Source: JAKBCQ01 sp021807585 | GTDB lineage: Bacteria; Planctomycetota; Planctomycetia; Isosphaerales; Isosphaeraceae | Reading direction: 5' to 3' | Assembly: GCA_027325115.1 (NCBI GenBank) | Contig: DAHWFG010000284.1 | Location: 1-9,576 of the forward strand | DNA: 9,576 nt | Part shown: piece after piece, positions 1 through 6,857 of the stretch | Numbering within the stretch: the stretch's first letter is position 1 | Layout: the number at the start of each line of letters is the position of its first letter | Notes under the pieces: model-generated | Database searches by the model: none | The model's input: only the letters and a program-made list of their open reading frames with translations | What the model was told of the DNA's origin: nothing | Program-made: the position numbers and the translations under genes

Positions 1-183
1 GCGTTTTTCGCGGTCGTGGATCGCTAAGACGTCTTCCTTACGCGCCGATCCCGGCTTCGGCTGGGATCGAACGCGTTCAAGCGGAATCGAGCCGAACCGC
101 CGCGCCAGCCGCGCCAAGGTCCACGCGGGCTGAACCTGAGATCGGGTTCGATTGGGACGAGGGTTCCGAACAAGAGTCGTCAT
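1..183 (-). CDS. Uma2-family (DUF820) PD-(D/E)XK nuclease-like protein, N-terminal fragment
   Basis: The first 61 codons of a minus-strand gene run off the left edge. Translation starts at the ATG complementary to 181-183, preceded by a purine-rich GGGGAAGG about 7 bases upstream, a good ribosome-binding site. The visible protein begins MTTLVRNPRPNRTRSQVQ and continues with an LARLARRFGSIPLERVR segment, then PKPGSARKEDVLAIHDREKR. From memory this matches the N-terminal lead-in of planctomycete Uma2 proteins (pattern GxIPxERIR, PxPGTA, xEDV, a short acidic helix, then normally LCELVDGxLVEK). The catalytic part lies outside the window. Uma2 proteins have a restriction-endonuclease-like fold, are highly multiplied in planctomycetes and cyanobacteria, and have no settled role. 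The family call is an alignment from memory and moderately sure; that it is a coding start is more secure. Confidence 0.7.
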   Translation of the reverse strand, partial: MTTLVRNPRPNRTRSQVQPAWTLARLARRFGSIPLERVRSQPKPGSARKEDVLAIHDREKR

Positions 184-341
184 CGCGATACCTTCCCCTG
201 GGTGGAAGATTCAACGTCTTCTAATCGTATTCTGGCGAGTTTTGAGTGATCGGGCAATCGACGCGGCGAGATTGAGGTGTTGTTGTGAAACGGAGTAGAC
301 CGATCGAAGCCGGCCTGATTCCAAACACACAAATGCCGCTC

Positions 342-355
342 GTTCCACGGGGAAC
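342..355. promoter_or_regulatory. parS-like near-palindrome GTTCCACGGGGAAC
   Basis: This 14-base site reads GTTCCACGGGGAAC. It differs at one central base from GTTCCACGTGGAAC, a form of the ParB-binding parS site used in some actinobacteria, and at three positions from the wider GTTTCACGTGAAAC consensus. Its GTTCC and GGAAC arms form an inverted repeat. It lies in intergenic DNA, but parS sites commonly sit in genes near the origin and no parA/parB is seen here. It may be chance or an operator for one of the flanking genes. Confidence 0.2.
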
Positions 356-427
356 ATCACGAATTAACAGGAATTTCGCGAGGAATTCGGTGCTGGATTC
401 TGTAACCGCATTTTTGTTCGCATGGGC

Positions 428-456
428 TTGACAGATCTTCCTGGAATTCGTACGAT
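428..456 (+). promoter_or_regulatory. Candidate sigma70-type promoter for the 613-1704 gene
   Basis: A perfect -35 hexamer TTGACA (428-433) is followed after exactly 17 bases by TACGAT (451-456), which matches TATAAT at four of six positions. Transcription would start near 463 and give a 5' leader of about 150 bases. The arrangement is by eye. The optimal spacing and perfect -35 are the support. Confidence 0.4.
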
Positions 457-612
457 GAATGTATGGAACGCATTGAATGAGCGATTGTCGCACGATCAAT
501 CGAGCCCGATAAGCCATAACGCGTTAGGAACTTCACAAAAGTTGTCTTAACGCTGCAGTACCGAACCGAATCCCGGCCGAACCCGCAATAATACCACGAA
601 AGATCGAACATC

Positions 613-1704
613 ATGAACAACACGCAAGTTTGTCTGGTCGCCGGTGCGAATCATTCAAAATTTGCACACGATTTCGGCGATCGCACGACCGAGTCGGTTT
701 CGACGCAACATGCGATCTCGCACGGGATTGTTGCGACTGATCCCGTAATCGAAGGGCGTGAAAGCCGCGAAGATTGGGTCTCGCACCGCGAAACCGTCGT
801 TCGCGGTTTGATCCCCGTCGGGGCGCTTGAAACCGCCTACGCGGGGCGCGCGGCGCTGTATTTATGGCGGCTCGATCGCCTGACTCGTTTCGAGGCGACC
901 GCCGCTTACGGAGAGCTTGGAGAAGGAACGGAGAGACGCTGCGAGGAATCGCCAGGCGCTCAAGAGTCTTTCGTTCTCCCTGATCGGTCGACGCTTCCGT
1001 CGATCATCAAATACGAGGCGCATCTTCAACGATGCCTTGTTCAAACGATGGCCGAGCTGAGGCGGTTGCAAAAAGAGCGTCGGCAGGGATTGCGCACGGT
1101 TGAGGATTCGGGGAGCTCGGGAGGCGCCGCTTCGGGAGCGACCCGTTTGGGCGAGCGGATCGCTGCGGCGAATCCCCGAGTCGGCGGGTGTCAAAAAGAA
1201 GAACAAAAAGAAGATCAAGCCGACCGAACGACGGCGGGTTCTCTTTCAAAAGATCAAGACGCAAACACATGTAAAGACGGCTCGGAGGGAGGTTCGCCCT
1301 CGCAAACGGGGTCGCCGATCCAACCGAGTTCGCCCGCGCAAGATCAAGACGCAAACAAATGTAAAGACGGCTCGGCGTTTTGTCTTGGCGAATCGGTTTC
1401 GCCAAGCCGTGCGCCGATTCGGATCGAGGCGCCGTCTCAGCATGGGGCGCCCGCGACAATCGGCGCGCCGCGTTCGGCGGTTTCGCCCGCTCGGAAGCAT
1501 GCGCCCCTTCCAAAACGTGCGCGGGCGCGAAGGGATGCGACTGCGCGGAAACAATCCACGACCCCAAGGACGACTCCTCCAATCAACGCGTTTATGAATC
1601 GTCATCGCTTGATCGACGATATCGCAGGCGAGTTCTTTATGCGTGATTCATCTTCATGGATGCTCGATATCGCCATGATTCCGAAGCCGACGACTGTCGG
1701 TTAA
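613..1704 (+). CDS. Conserved hypothetical protein (HG...WRL.R...RYE family) with low-complexity C-terminal half
   Basis: A 363-residue protein of unknown function. The N-terminal half carries a pattern I recall from a widespread planctomycete family. HAISHGIVATDPVIEGRES (about 33-51) is followed by WVSHRETVVRGLIPVGALE (about 55-73) and ALYLWRLDRLTRFEA (about 81-95). A later helix holds IIKYEAHLQRCLVQTMAELRRLQKERR (about 131-157; shown without its flanks). It is helical, soluble and without signal peptide or membrane segments. The second half, from about residue 160, is low-complexity, rich in Ser, Pro, Ala, Lys and Arg. It contains two copies of a DQDAN(T/K)CKDGS segment from a DNA duplication. 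That half is also open in another plus frame (1100-1597, very Arg/Lys-rich) and in minus frames, so the true C-terminus could differ if a frameshift exists. No strong ribosome-binding site precedes the ATG; a weak GAAAGA lies about 10 bases upstream. Coding is likely for the first half and less sure for the tail. Confidence 0.65.
   Translation: MNNTQVCLVAGANHSKFAHDFGDRTTESVSTQHAISHGIVATDPVIEGRESREDWVSHRETVVRGLIPVGALETAYAGRAALYLWRLDRLTRFEATAAYGELGEGTERRCEESPGAQESFVLPDRSTLPSIIKYEAHLQRCLVQTMAELRRLQKERRQGLRTVEDSGSSGGAASGATRLGERIAAANPRVGGCQKEEQKEDQADRTTAGSLSKDQDANTCKDGSEGGSPSQTGSPIQPSSPAQDQDANKCKDGSAFCLGESVSPSRAPIRIEAPSQHGAPATIGAPRSAVSPARKHAPLPKRARARRDATARKQSTTPRTTPPINAFMNRHRLIDDIAGEFFMRDSSSWMLDIAMIPKPTTVG
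1250..1285 (+). repeat. 36-bp direct repeat, copy 1
   Basis: First copy of a 36-base repeat inside the hypothetical gene, encoding DQDANTCKDGS in the gene's frame. It matches the copy at 1340-1375 at 35 of 36 positions; the only difference is ACA against AAA (Thr to Lys). The copies start exactly 90 bases (30 codons) apart. A short partial match (AAGATCAAG) occurs just upstream at 1211-1219. Confidence 0.9.
1340..1375 (+). repeat. 36-bp direct repeat, copy 2
   Basis: Second copy of the repeat at 1250-1285, encoding DQDANKCKDGS. The near-identity at DNA level, with unrelated flanking low-complexity sequence, suggests a recent duplication or a small dispersed genomic repeat inserted twice, not conserved protein repeats. 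Confidence 0.9.
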
Positions 1705-2340
1705 GGCGAAATGATCGCGAACAACGCAACGAGCCCGGGCGACCGTGAGATCGGGCCGGGACGCTCTTTGACATCCCGCCTGTTTGATCAAGCGAGCGGG
1801 GACGAATTCGGGAAGGACGGTCGTGGAAAGATCGACCTTGCCGAACCGTCTCGCTCGCAAGGAGTTTCGCTCCGCGCCGAGCGGTTTGCGTTCGCAGCGA
1901 GTCGCATGCGATGCGAGGGCTTATATCCACATGAAGCGATCCGCCGATCGATATCCTCGGGGATGAGGCCGGTTGCGGCATTCCTCCCGCTTTCGTCATC
2001 AATGGCGATGACGAGCCGCGGATCATTATCGGAGGCTTCCGGTGACGCATGGGACGCATATCAAGCGTGTCTTAAGCACATTTTGGATGAAAATAGGCGA
2101 TCCACTGGCGACGCGAGGGCTCGGTGTGTTATTTTGGGATTCAAGGAACGCATCCCCCCCGTCGGGCCGTCCCAGCGAGGCCCCGGGAGGCGTTGAATCG
2201 AGGGCTCGGCCGCGTCGAAGGTTTGAGCGTCCCGCGTCTCCTCCCCACCGAAATCGACCTTTCTCTTCGCATCGTTCAGCATCGGCGACGCGGGGGTTAG
2301 GCGCCTGGTTCGTTCCCTGGAGAGGACGGTCAGAAGATCC
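1705..2340. other. Long gap with no defensible gene, possible coding relic
   Basis: About 640 bases lie between the hypothetical gene and tatC. Open frames occur on both strands (plus 1711-2196 and 2042-2392; minus 1637-2059 and 2061-2489), but none has a recognisable family. The last minus frame overlaps tatC, and no single frame looks protein-like throughout. One short stretch, plus frame 1935-2045, translates to a protein-like run with DEAGCGIPPAFVINGDDEP. It ends in TGA and is stopped at its left by another TGA, so it may be a gene fragment. A run of seven C lies at 2154-2160. No terminator, RNA gene or clear promoter for tatC was identified. Confidence 0.5.
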
Positions 2341-3354
2341 ATGCCCGCCGAAAAAGATTTATTTGAAGAAGAGCGATCGATGGTCGCGATGAGCTTTGGC
2401 GACCACATCGAAGAATTGCGTTTAAGGCTGATCCTGGCGTTGATGGGCTTGGCGGTGGGGGTGTTGATCACCTTCGTTCCGCCGCTCAATCTTGGCTTTC
2501 GTGTGATGCGTCAGATGGAGGGGCCCGCCGAGATCGCGCTTGATCATTTTTACACCAAGCGGGCGTCCGAGCGTGCACTTGAAGCCGAAAAGAACCACAA
2601 GTGGACGCAATCGCTGAAAATGGCGATTCCCGCGGAAGAATACGTGCGAGCGCTCGGCCGAATCGCTCCCGATCTCAAACTTCCCAAAGCCGAGGAGATT
2701 CAGGGGAAAGAGATTGAATTTCCGGTCACGCTTTCGGAAGCCGATTTGATTCGCACGCAGGCGAAGATCAACGAAAAAAAGAATCCGATCATCACGCTCG
2801 CTCCGCTCGAGGGGATCACGATTTTCTTCATGGTGTGCATGACGACGGGGCTCGTGATCGCCAGCCCCTGGGTCTTTTACCAGATCTGGGCGTTCATCGC
2901 CGCGGGTCTTTACAAGCACGAACGTATGTATGTTAATAAGTTTTTGCCGATTTCGTTGGGTCTTTTTTTATCGGGGGTGATGATTTGTTTTTTCGGAGTG
3001 CTTCCCGTCACGCTGTCGATTTTGCTCGAGTTTAACGTGATGTTGGGGATCGAGCCGTCGTTGCGGTTGACCGATTGGATGGGGTTCGCGACGATTCTAC
3101 CGATCGTCTTCGGGGTTTGTTTTGAGACGCCGCTCGTGATGTTGATTCTGGAACGGATTGGGATTCTTTCGGTCGACGATTTTCGCTCGAAGCGCAAATA
3201 CGCGATCTTGATCATCGTCGTCGCCGCCGCGTTGCTCACCCCCGGTCCCGACGTATTCAGCCAGTGCATGCTCGCGGTGCCGATGATCGGGCTTTACGAG
3301 CTGGGGATCATCTTGATCGCACGCCGGCCGGGCAAGCTGAAAGAATCCGATTAA
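2341..3354 (+). CDS. tatC: Sec-independent protein translocase TatC with enlarged first periplasmic loop
   Basis: TatC is the membrane receptor of the twin-arginine translocase. It binds the RR signal peptide of folded exported proteins and recruits TatA/TatB. The 337-residue product shows the cytoplasmic N-terminal HIEELR motif (22-27) before the first membrane segment (about 28-46). It also has the SPWVFYQIWAFIAAGLYKHER block (175-195, quoted without its last residue in other tools) with the conserved Glu194, and FGVCFETPL with the buried Glu262. A LLTPGPDVFSQ motif (298-308) precedes the last helix. Six membrane segments fit at about 28-46, 156-178, 197-221, 247-269, 285-301 and 305-326. 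Between the first two lies a hydrophilic loop of about 105 residues, against roughly 40 in E. coli. The ATG at 2341 is preferred over internal Met14/Met17 because I recall a KDLF(D/E)E start in relatives; the ribosome-binding site is weak (GGAGAGGA about 14 bases upstream). No tatA or tatB is in the window. Confidence 0.96.
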   Translation: MPAEKDLFEEERSMVAMSFGDHIEELRLRLILALMGLAVGVLITFVPPLNLGFRVMRQMEGPAEIALDHFYTKRASERALEAEKNHKWTQSLKMAIPAEEYVRALGRIAPDLKLPKAEEIQGKEIEFPVTLSEADLIRTQAKINEKKNPIITLAPLEGITIFFMVCMTTGLVIASPWVFYQIWAFIAAGLYKHERMYVNKFLPISLGLFLSGVMICFFGVLPVTLSILLEFNVMLGIEPSLRLTDWMGFATILPIVFGVCFETPLVMLILERIGILSVDDFRSKRKYAILIIVVAAALLTPGPDVFSQCMLAVPMIGLYELGIILIARRPGKLKESD

Positions 3355-3396
3355 CGTACAATCGTCTTCTTATACAAAGATCATGTAAGAGCCTTC

Positions 3397-4923
3397 ATGA
3401 GTAATGGAGTTAAGATTCATCGCGTGGCTTTGGTGGGCGCCGGCCCGGGAGATCCCGGATTACTGACGCGCCGGGGGGGCGAGTTGTTGGCTTGCGCCGA
3501 TGTCGTGATCTACGACCAGCTCGCCAACGCTCGATTGCTGGCGCTCGCCCCCGCGGGTTCCGAGCGGATCGACGTCGGCAAACGCGCAGGTCGCTGCGCC
3601 ACGCCTCAAGAAACCATCAACGAGTTAATTGTCAAGCATGCGATGATTGGAAAGCGGGTCGTTCGTCTGAAAGGGGGCGACCCGTACGTGTTCGGCCGCG
3701 GCGCCGAGGAGGCCGAGTATCTACGCGCCCGGGGGATCCCTTTCGAGGTTGTTCCGGGGGTGACCGCGGCGCTCGGCGCTTCGGCCTACGCGGGAATTCC
3801 GCTGACGCATCGCGAGTACGCGTCGGCGGTTGCGTTCGTCACCGGGCACGGAGAGATGGCCGAGAAACGGCTCGACTGGGCGAACCTGGCGCGATTTCCC
3901 GGCACCCTCGTCGTTTATATGGGGGTAAGAAGGCTCCATGAACATGTTGATGCGTTACTTGCTTACGGCAAAGACGCGGAGACTCCCGCGGCGATCGTCG
4001 AACGCGGCACGCTGGCGCGGGGTCGAGTGATCGTCGGCGACCTGGCGTCGATCGCCGATCGCGCCTTGGCGGCGAACGTCAAGGCGCCGGCGCTTTTGAT
4101 CGTCGGCGATGTCGTCGCGTTACGCCCCGTACTCGATTGGTTCGACGAATCGCCCCTCGCGGGTCTGAGCATCGTCGTCACCCGCCCTTCGGCCGAGTTC
4201 GAAATCGCCGCACGTTCGCTCGAAGCGCTCGGCGCCGAGGCGATCGCCGCCTCCACGGTCGTCATCGAGCCCCCCGACGACCTCGCGCCGATCGACGCCG
4301 CGATTCAATCCATAAAAATGTATGATTGGATTGTGTTCACGTCGGCGAACGGCGTTCGTTTTTTCTTCGATCGCGTTTTGCGGCTCGGCTTCGACGCACG
4401 CGTGCTGGGGGGGGTGCGAATCGCCGCGATCGGGCCCGCAACCGCCGATGCGCTCGCCGATTATTCGCTCAAGGCCGATCTGATTCCTCACAAGTATCGA
4501 TCCGAGGAATTAGCCGCCGAACTCGCCGCGGTCGCGGTGGGGAAGCGGGTGTTGCTGGCGCGAGCCGACCGCGGCCGATCGCTGCTCAAAGACGAACTCG
4601 AAGCGATCGCGCACGTCGATCAGATCGCGGTCTACAAGAATCGCGACGCGACTTCAATCGATTCCGCGGTGATCGAGCGGATCGACGACGGGACGATCGA
4701 TTGGGTTGTGCTGACGAGTTCCGCGATCGCTCGGCGATTTCTGGAACTTCTCCCTGAATCGACACGCTCTCGAATCAAAGGGAACGTGAGGATCGCGACG
4801 ATCAGCCCGGTGACGTCGGCGACGGTCCGAGAGCTTGGATTTGAGGTCGACCTCGAAGCTTCAACTTACACCTGGGAAGGAATCGTCCAAGCGCTCACGC
4901 AGGCGTCGAAGCCGATTCGGTAA
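3397..4923 (+). CDS. cobA-hemD: Fused uroporphyrinogen-III C-methyltransferase / uroporphyrinogen-III synthase
   Basis: A 508-residue bifunctional tetrapyrrole enzyme. The N-terminal domain (about 7-245) is a SAM-dependent uroporphyrinogen-III methyltransferase (SUMT), which methylates C2 and C7 to give precorrin-2. It shows VGAGPGDPGLLT (13-24), VVIYDQL (36-42), VVRLKGGDPYVFGRG (88-102) and VVPGVTAALGASAYAGIPLTHR (118-139, core of the SAM site). It also has VTGHG (148-152) and YMGV (174-177). The C-terminal domain (about 255-503) is uroporphyrinogen-III synthase, which closes hydroxymethylbilane with ring-D inversion. It shows VVTRP (260-264), WIVFTSANGVRFF (311-323), IAAIGPATADAL (342-353), WVVLTSSAI (436-444) and ATISPVTSATVRELG (467-481). 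The fusion couples uroporphyrinogen III formation to siroheme or cobalamin precursor formation, although heme synthesis also draws on the synthase. It follows tatC by 42 bp with no obvious terminator, so co-transcription is plausible. An AAGAG lies about 6 bases before the start. Confidence 0.96.
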   Translation: MSNGVKIHRVALVGAGPGDPGLLTRRGGELLACADVVIYDQLANARLLALAPAGSERIDVGKRAGRCATPQETINELIVKHAMIGKRVVRLKGGDPYVFGRGAEEAEYLRARGIPFEVVPGVTAALGASAYAGIPLTHREYASAVAFVTGHGEMAEKRLDWANLARFPGTLVVYMGVRRLHEHVDALLAYGKDAETPAAIVERGTLARGRVIVGDLASIADRALAANVKAPALLIVGDVVALRPVLDWFDESPLAGLSIVVTRPSAEFEIAARSLEALGAEAIAASTVVIEPPDDLAPIDAAIQSIKMYDWIVFTSANGVRFFFDRVLRLGFDARVLGGVRIAAIGPATADALADYSLKADLIPHKYRSEELAAELAAVAVGKRVLLARADRGRSLLKDELEAIAHVDQIAVYKNRDATSIDSAVIERIDDGTIDWVVLTSSAIARRFLELLPESTRSRIKGNVRIATISPVTSATVRELGFEVDLEASTYTWEGIVQALTQASKPIR

Positions 4924-5022
4924 GGCGAAGCGCGTTTCACGATTCAAGTCGACGATCTTGGAGTCGATGTAAGATCGGCGATCGGCGAAGGTTTGGATCA
5001 AATCGAAGCGGCGCCGATCGGC
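4924..5022. terminator. Inverted repeats between convergent genes, possible bidirectional terminator
   Basis: Two perfect inverted repeats lie in the tail-to-tail gap. CGATCTT (4953-4959) pairs with AAGATCG (4971-4977) around an 11-base loop, and CGATCGGCG (4979-4987) pairs with CGCCGATCG (5012-5020) around a 24-base loop. No T-run follows either stem, so classical intrinsic termination is not shown. The position between converging stop codons is the main argument. The abundance of CGATCG in this DNA makes chance stems more likely than usual. Confidence 0.25.
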
Positions 5023-5211
5023 TTAGCGGAACTCGCGATACGACTCGATTCCTTGCCAGAGAACAAGCCCGGCGCCAAGGAGGAACATAATATCGATCAT
5101 GATGCTAACTTTTTGAAACGGGAAGCCGACGATCAGATCGAGTAAAAAAATGAGGATCACGAGCCCCGATGCGATCACCGAGCCGAGGCAAAGACGCTTT
5201 TCGAGATCCAT
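5023..5211 (-). CDS. Small two-helix membrane protein of unknown function
   Basis: A 62-residue protein beginning MDLEKRLCLGSVIASG. It has two hydrophobic segments (about 8-28 and 36-53) separated by a short FPFQKVS turn, and ends with a polar ESYREFR tail. I recall similar 60-residue proteins with an MDLEKRL start in planctomycetes, annotated only as hypothetical. The frame is open further upstream to an ATG at 5265. The internal ATG at 5209-5211 is chosen because the conserved-looking sequence begins there and a GGGAG lies about 10 bases before it, while the extra 18 residues look random. It converges on cobA-hemD, and its stop lies 99 bases from that gene's stop. No function can be inferred beyond membrane location; a role with its neighbours is not indicated. 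Confidence 0.75.
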   Translation of the reverse strand: MDLEKRLCLGSVIASGLVILIFLLDLIVGFPFQKVSIMIDIMFLLGAGLVLWQGIESYREFR

Positions 5212-5599
5212 GGACCGAGAGCTCCCAACAAACGAGCACGATGATTTTGCAAAGTTATGATCCAATATAACACGGCGTCATCGTCCGCCAAGGCGCGACC
5301 GCGCGGATTGGGAAAATGAGGAAACGTCGTGAATGGTCTTGGGGGCTTACAACGGGCTGATTCGGAGGATGAATGAAGGGGCGTCGGGGCTTGATCGAAC
5401 CCGCGGCTTGGGGTCGTTCGGCGGCGCCTTTGATGTGTTTTGGGATCGCCGGTGATGAAACGGATGTTTGAACGCGGTTGATTGAAGCGATCCGCGCTCG
5501 CATAATGGAAAGCGGCTTACCGGGTCAGGGTCGATCCCGCCGTGGAATTCCCGCCTCAGTTTCCCGCCGCGTCGTCTTCGAAAGGTACGGTTTTTTCTT
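5212..5599. other. Divergent intergenic region before the inositol-phosphate synthase gene
   Basis: About 390 bases separate the small membrane-protein gene from the 5600-6817 gene. Frames here are short or only shadows of the downstream gene. A TA-rich inverted repeat (GTTAT at 5254-5258, ATAAC at 5267-5271, 8-base spacer) lies 43-60 bases upstream of the minus-strand start. It could contain the -10 element of that gene (TATATT reading leftward). A plus-strand promoter candidate lies at 5478-5506. No RNA gene was found; a TTCGATC in reverse orientation near 5390 does not fold into a tRNA T-arm. Confidence 0.5.
5478..5506 (+). promoter_or_regulatory. Candidate sigma70-type promoter for the inositol/TIM/UbiA cassette
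   Basis: TTGATT (5478-5483) and CATAAT (5501-5506) are separated by exactly 17 bases and match the sigma70 consensus at four and five of six positions. Transcription would begin near 5513, leaving a leader of about 87 bases before the ATG at 5600. It is the best promoter-like arrangement I found upstream of the three-gene cassette, which shows no further obvious promoter between its genes. Confidence 0.4.
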
Positions 5600-6817
5600 A
5601 TGTCTGCTCGCCGAGTCGGAGTTTGGATCGTTGGAGCGTTTGGGGGAGTCGCCACGACGGTCGCACTTGGACTCTCGGCGATGAAACGTGGGCTCGCGCC
5701 TTCCACCGGGTTAGTTACGGCGCTTCCGCTTTTCGACGGTCTCGATCTCGTCGATCCCGGCGATCTTGTTCTGGGTGGACACGAGCTTCGGCGCACGACG
5801 CTCGAGGAGTCGGCGGAGGAGTTTCGCCAGGGTTCGGGGGTTTTCGATCGTTCGTGGCTCGACGTTTGCCGCGACGATCTCGCCGAGGCGACGGCGCGAG
5901 TTCGTCCCGCGCCTCAACTGGGAATCGGCGCGGCGATCGCCAAGCTGGCGACATGGGAACCGCCGAATCCATCCGCGACTCCTCGAGCGGCGATCGATCA
6001 AATCGCCGCGGATCTGCGTGAATTCGTCAAGAGTGAAGCGATCGATCATTTGATCGTTCTCAATCTCGCGAGCACCGAGCCGCCGTTCGCGATTGACGAG
6101 CCGCATCAATCGTGGGATCGGCTCAAGCGTGAGCTTGGGAACCGCGACGGATCGCTTTTACCTTCGAGCTCGCTGTACGCGATCGCGGCGTTTGAATGCG
6201 GATATACGCATATCAATTTCACGCCGAGTTTAGGGTCGTCGTTTCCGGCGGCTTATGAGCTCGCCTTATCGACGAAGTCGATCCACGCGGGGAAGGACGG
6301 GAAGACGGGCGAGACGCTTCTTAAAACGGTGTTGGCGCCTATGTTCGCGCATAGAAATTTGGACGTGATGAGCTGGGTGGGTCATAACATTTTCGGCAAT
6401 CGCGACGGTGTGGTGCTCGACGATCCCGCGAACAAGGCTTCGAAGGTGGGTTCGAAGGACAGGGTCGTGACGTCGATTTTAGGCTATAAGCCGAGCACTC
6501 TGGTCTCGATCGAGTACATTCCCGATATGGGCGATTGGAAGACCGCGTGGGATCACATTCATTTTCGCGGATTCCTCGGCGCGAAGATGAAAATGCAGTT
6601 TATCTGGGAGGGTTGCGACAGCCTGCTCGCGGCGCCGCTGGCGATCGACCTGGTTCGGCTGGCGGATTGGGAGAAACGCCGCGGAACGATCGGCCCGCTC
6701 AAACACCTTGCGTCGTTTTTCAAAAGCCCCGAAGGGATCGAGGAACACGATTTCTTCGAACAATTTCGGCTCTTGGTTGATCACGTGAATCAATCCAAGA
6801 ACACGGCGAATCGTTGA
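5600..6817 (+). CDS. myo-Inositol-1-phosphate synthase (inositol-3-phosphate synthase)
   Basis: This NAD-dependent enzyme converts glucose 6-phosphate to 1L-myo-inositol 1-phosphate, the first committed step to inositol compounds. The 405-residue protein opens with a Rossmann fold: VGVWIVGAFGGVATTV (6-21) carries the glycine-rich dinucleotide loop, GAFGGVA (12-18). Later blocks fit the family: LNLASTEPP (154-162), FTPSLGSS (207-214) and the catalytic-region segment AGKDGKTGETLLKTVL (230-245) with Lys232, Lys235 and Lys242. HNIFGNRDGVVLDDP (262-276) and PLAIDLVRLADWE (346-358) follow. Length and motifs fit the bacterial/archaeal-type enzyme, shorter than the eukaryotic form of about 530 residues. 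An AAAGG about 14 bases upstream is a poor ribosome-binding site. It is first of three genes on one strand; the TIM-barrel gene follows after 40 bases. No inositol monophosphatase or phosphatidylinositol-phosphate synthase is nearby, so the inositol phosphate seems destined for the neighbouring enzymes. Confidence 0.93.
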   Translation: MSARRVGVWIVGAFGGVATTVALGLSAMKRGLAPSTGLVTALPLFDGLDLVDPGDLVLGGHELRRTTLEESAEEFRQGSGVFDRSWLDVCRDDLAEATARVRPAPQLGIGAAIAKLATWEPPNPSATPRAAIDQIAADLREFVKSEAIDHLIVLNLASTEPPFAIDEPHQSWDRLKRELGNRDGSLLPSSSLYAIAAFECGYTHINFTPSLGSSFPAAYELALSTKSIHAGKDGKTGETLLKTVLAPMFAHRNLDVMSWVGHNIFGNRDGVVLDDPANKASKVGSKDRVVTSILGYKPSTLVSIEYIPDMGDWKTAWDHIHFRGFLGAKMKMQFIWEGCDSLLAAPLAIDLVRLADWEKRRGTIGPLKHLASFFKSPEGIEEHDFFEQFRLLVDHVNQSKNTANR

Positions 6818-6857
6818 TATTTAACATCGGCCCGGATCATTAAGAATCGACTTTCCG

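Larger units (their letters stand above)
184..612. other. Divergent intergenic region
   Basis: About 430 bases separate the minus-strand Uma2-like gene from the plus-strand hypothetical gene. Open frames exist on the minus strand (for example 221-517 and 357-623), but they lack family resemblance and a ribosome-binding site, and their composition is not protein-like. The region is visibly more A/T-rich than the genes. It contains a sigma70-like promoter (428-456) and a near-palindrome resembling a ParB site (342-355). I see no RNA gene here. Confidence 0.6.

Noticed and set aside
221..517. Minus-strand 98-codon frame in the left intergenic region
   Set aside because: No recognisable motif and no ribosome-binding site; it overlaps the promoter-like element for the plus-strand gene.
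1007..1582. Minus-strand frame of 191 codons opposite the hypothetical gene
   Set aside because: It mirrors the low-complexity tail, has no family resemblance or ribosome-binding site, and the opposite strand carries a recognised conserved N-terminal region.
5380..5405. Possible tRNA T-arm (TTCGATC on the minus strand)
   Set aside because: The flanking bases do not pair to a 5-bp stem and no acceptor, D or anticodon arms can be drawn.
5373..5471. 32-codon plus-strand ORF with GGAGG a few bases before its ATG
   Set aside because: The Shine-Dalgarno match is good but the peptide has no recognisable feature, and the sequence lies upstream of the promoter candidate for the next gene; one short ORF of this kind is expected by chance.
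5347..5796. Minus-strand 149-codon frame overlapping the inositol-phosphate synthase start
   Set aside because: It is largely antisense to a clear Rossmann-fold coding start and its composition (Arg/Pro/Ser-rich) is that of a shadow frame.
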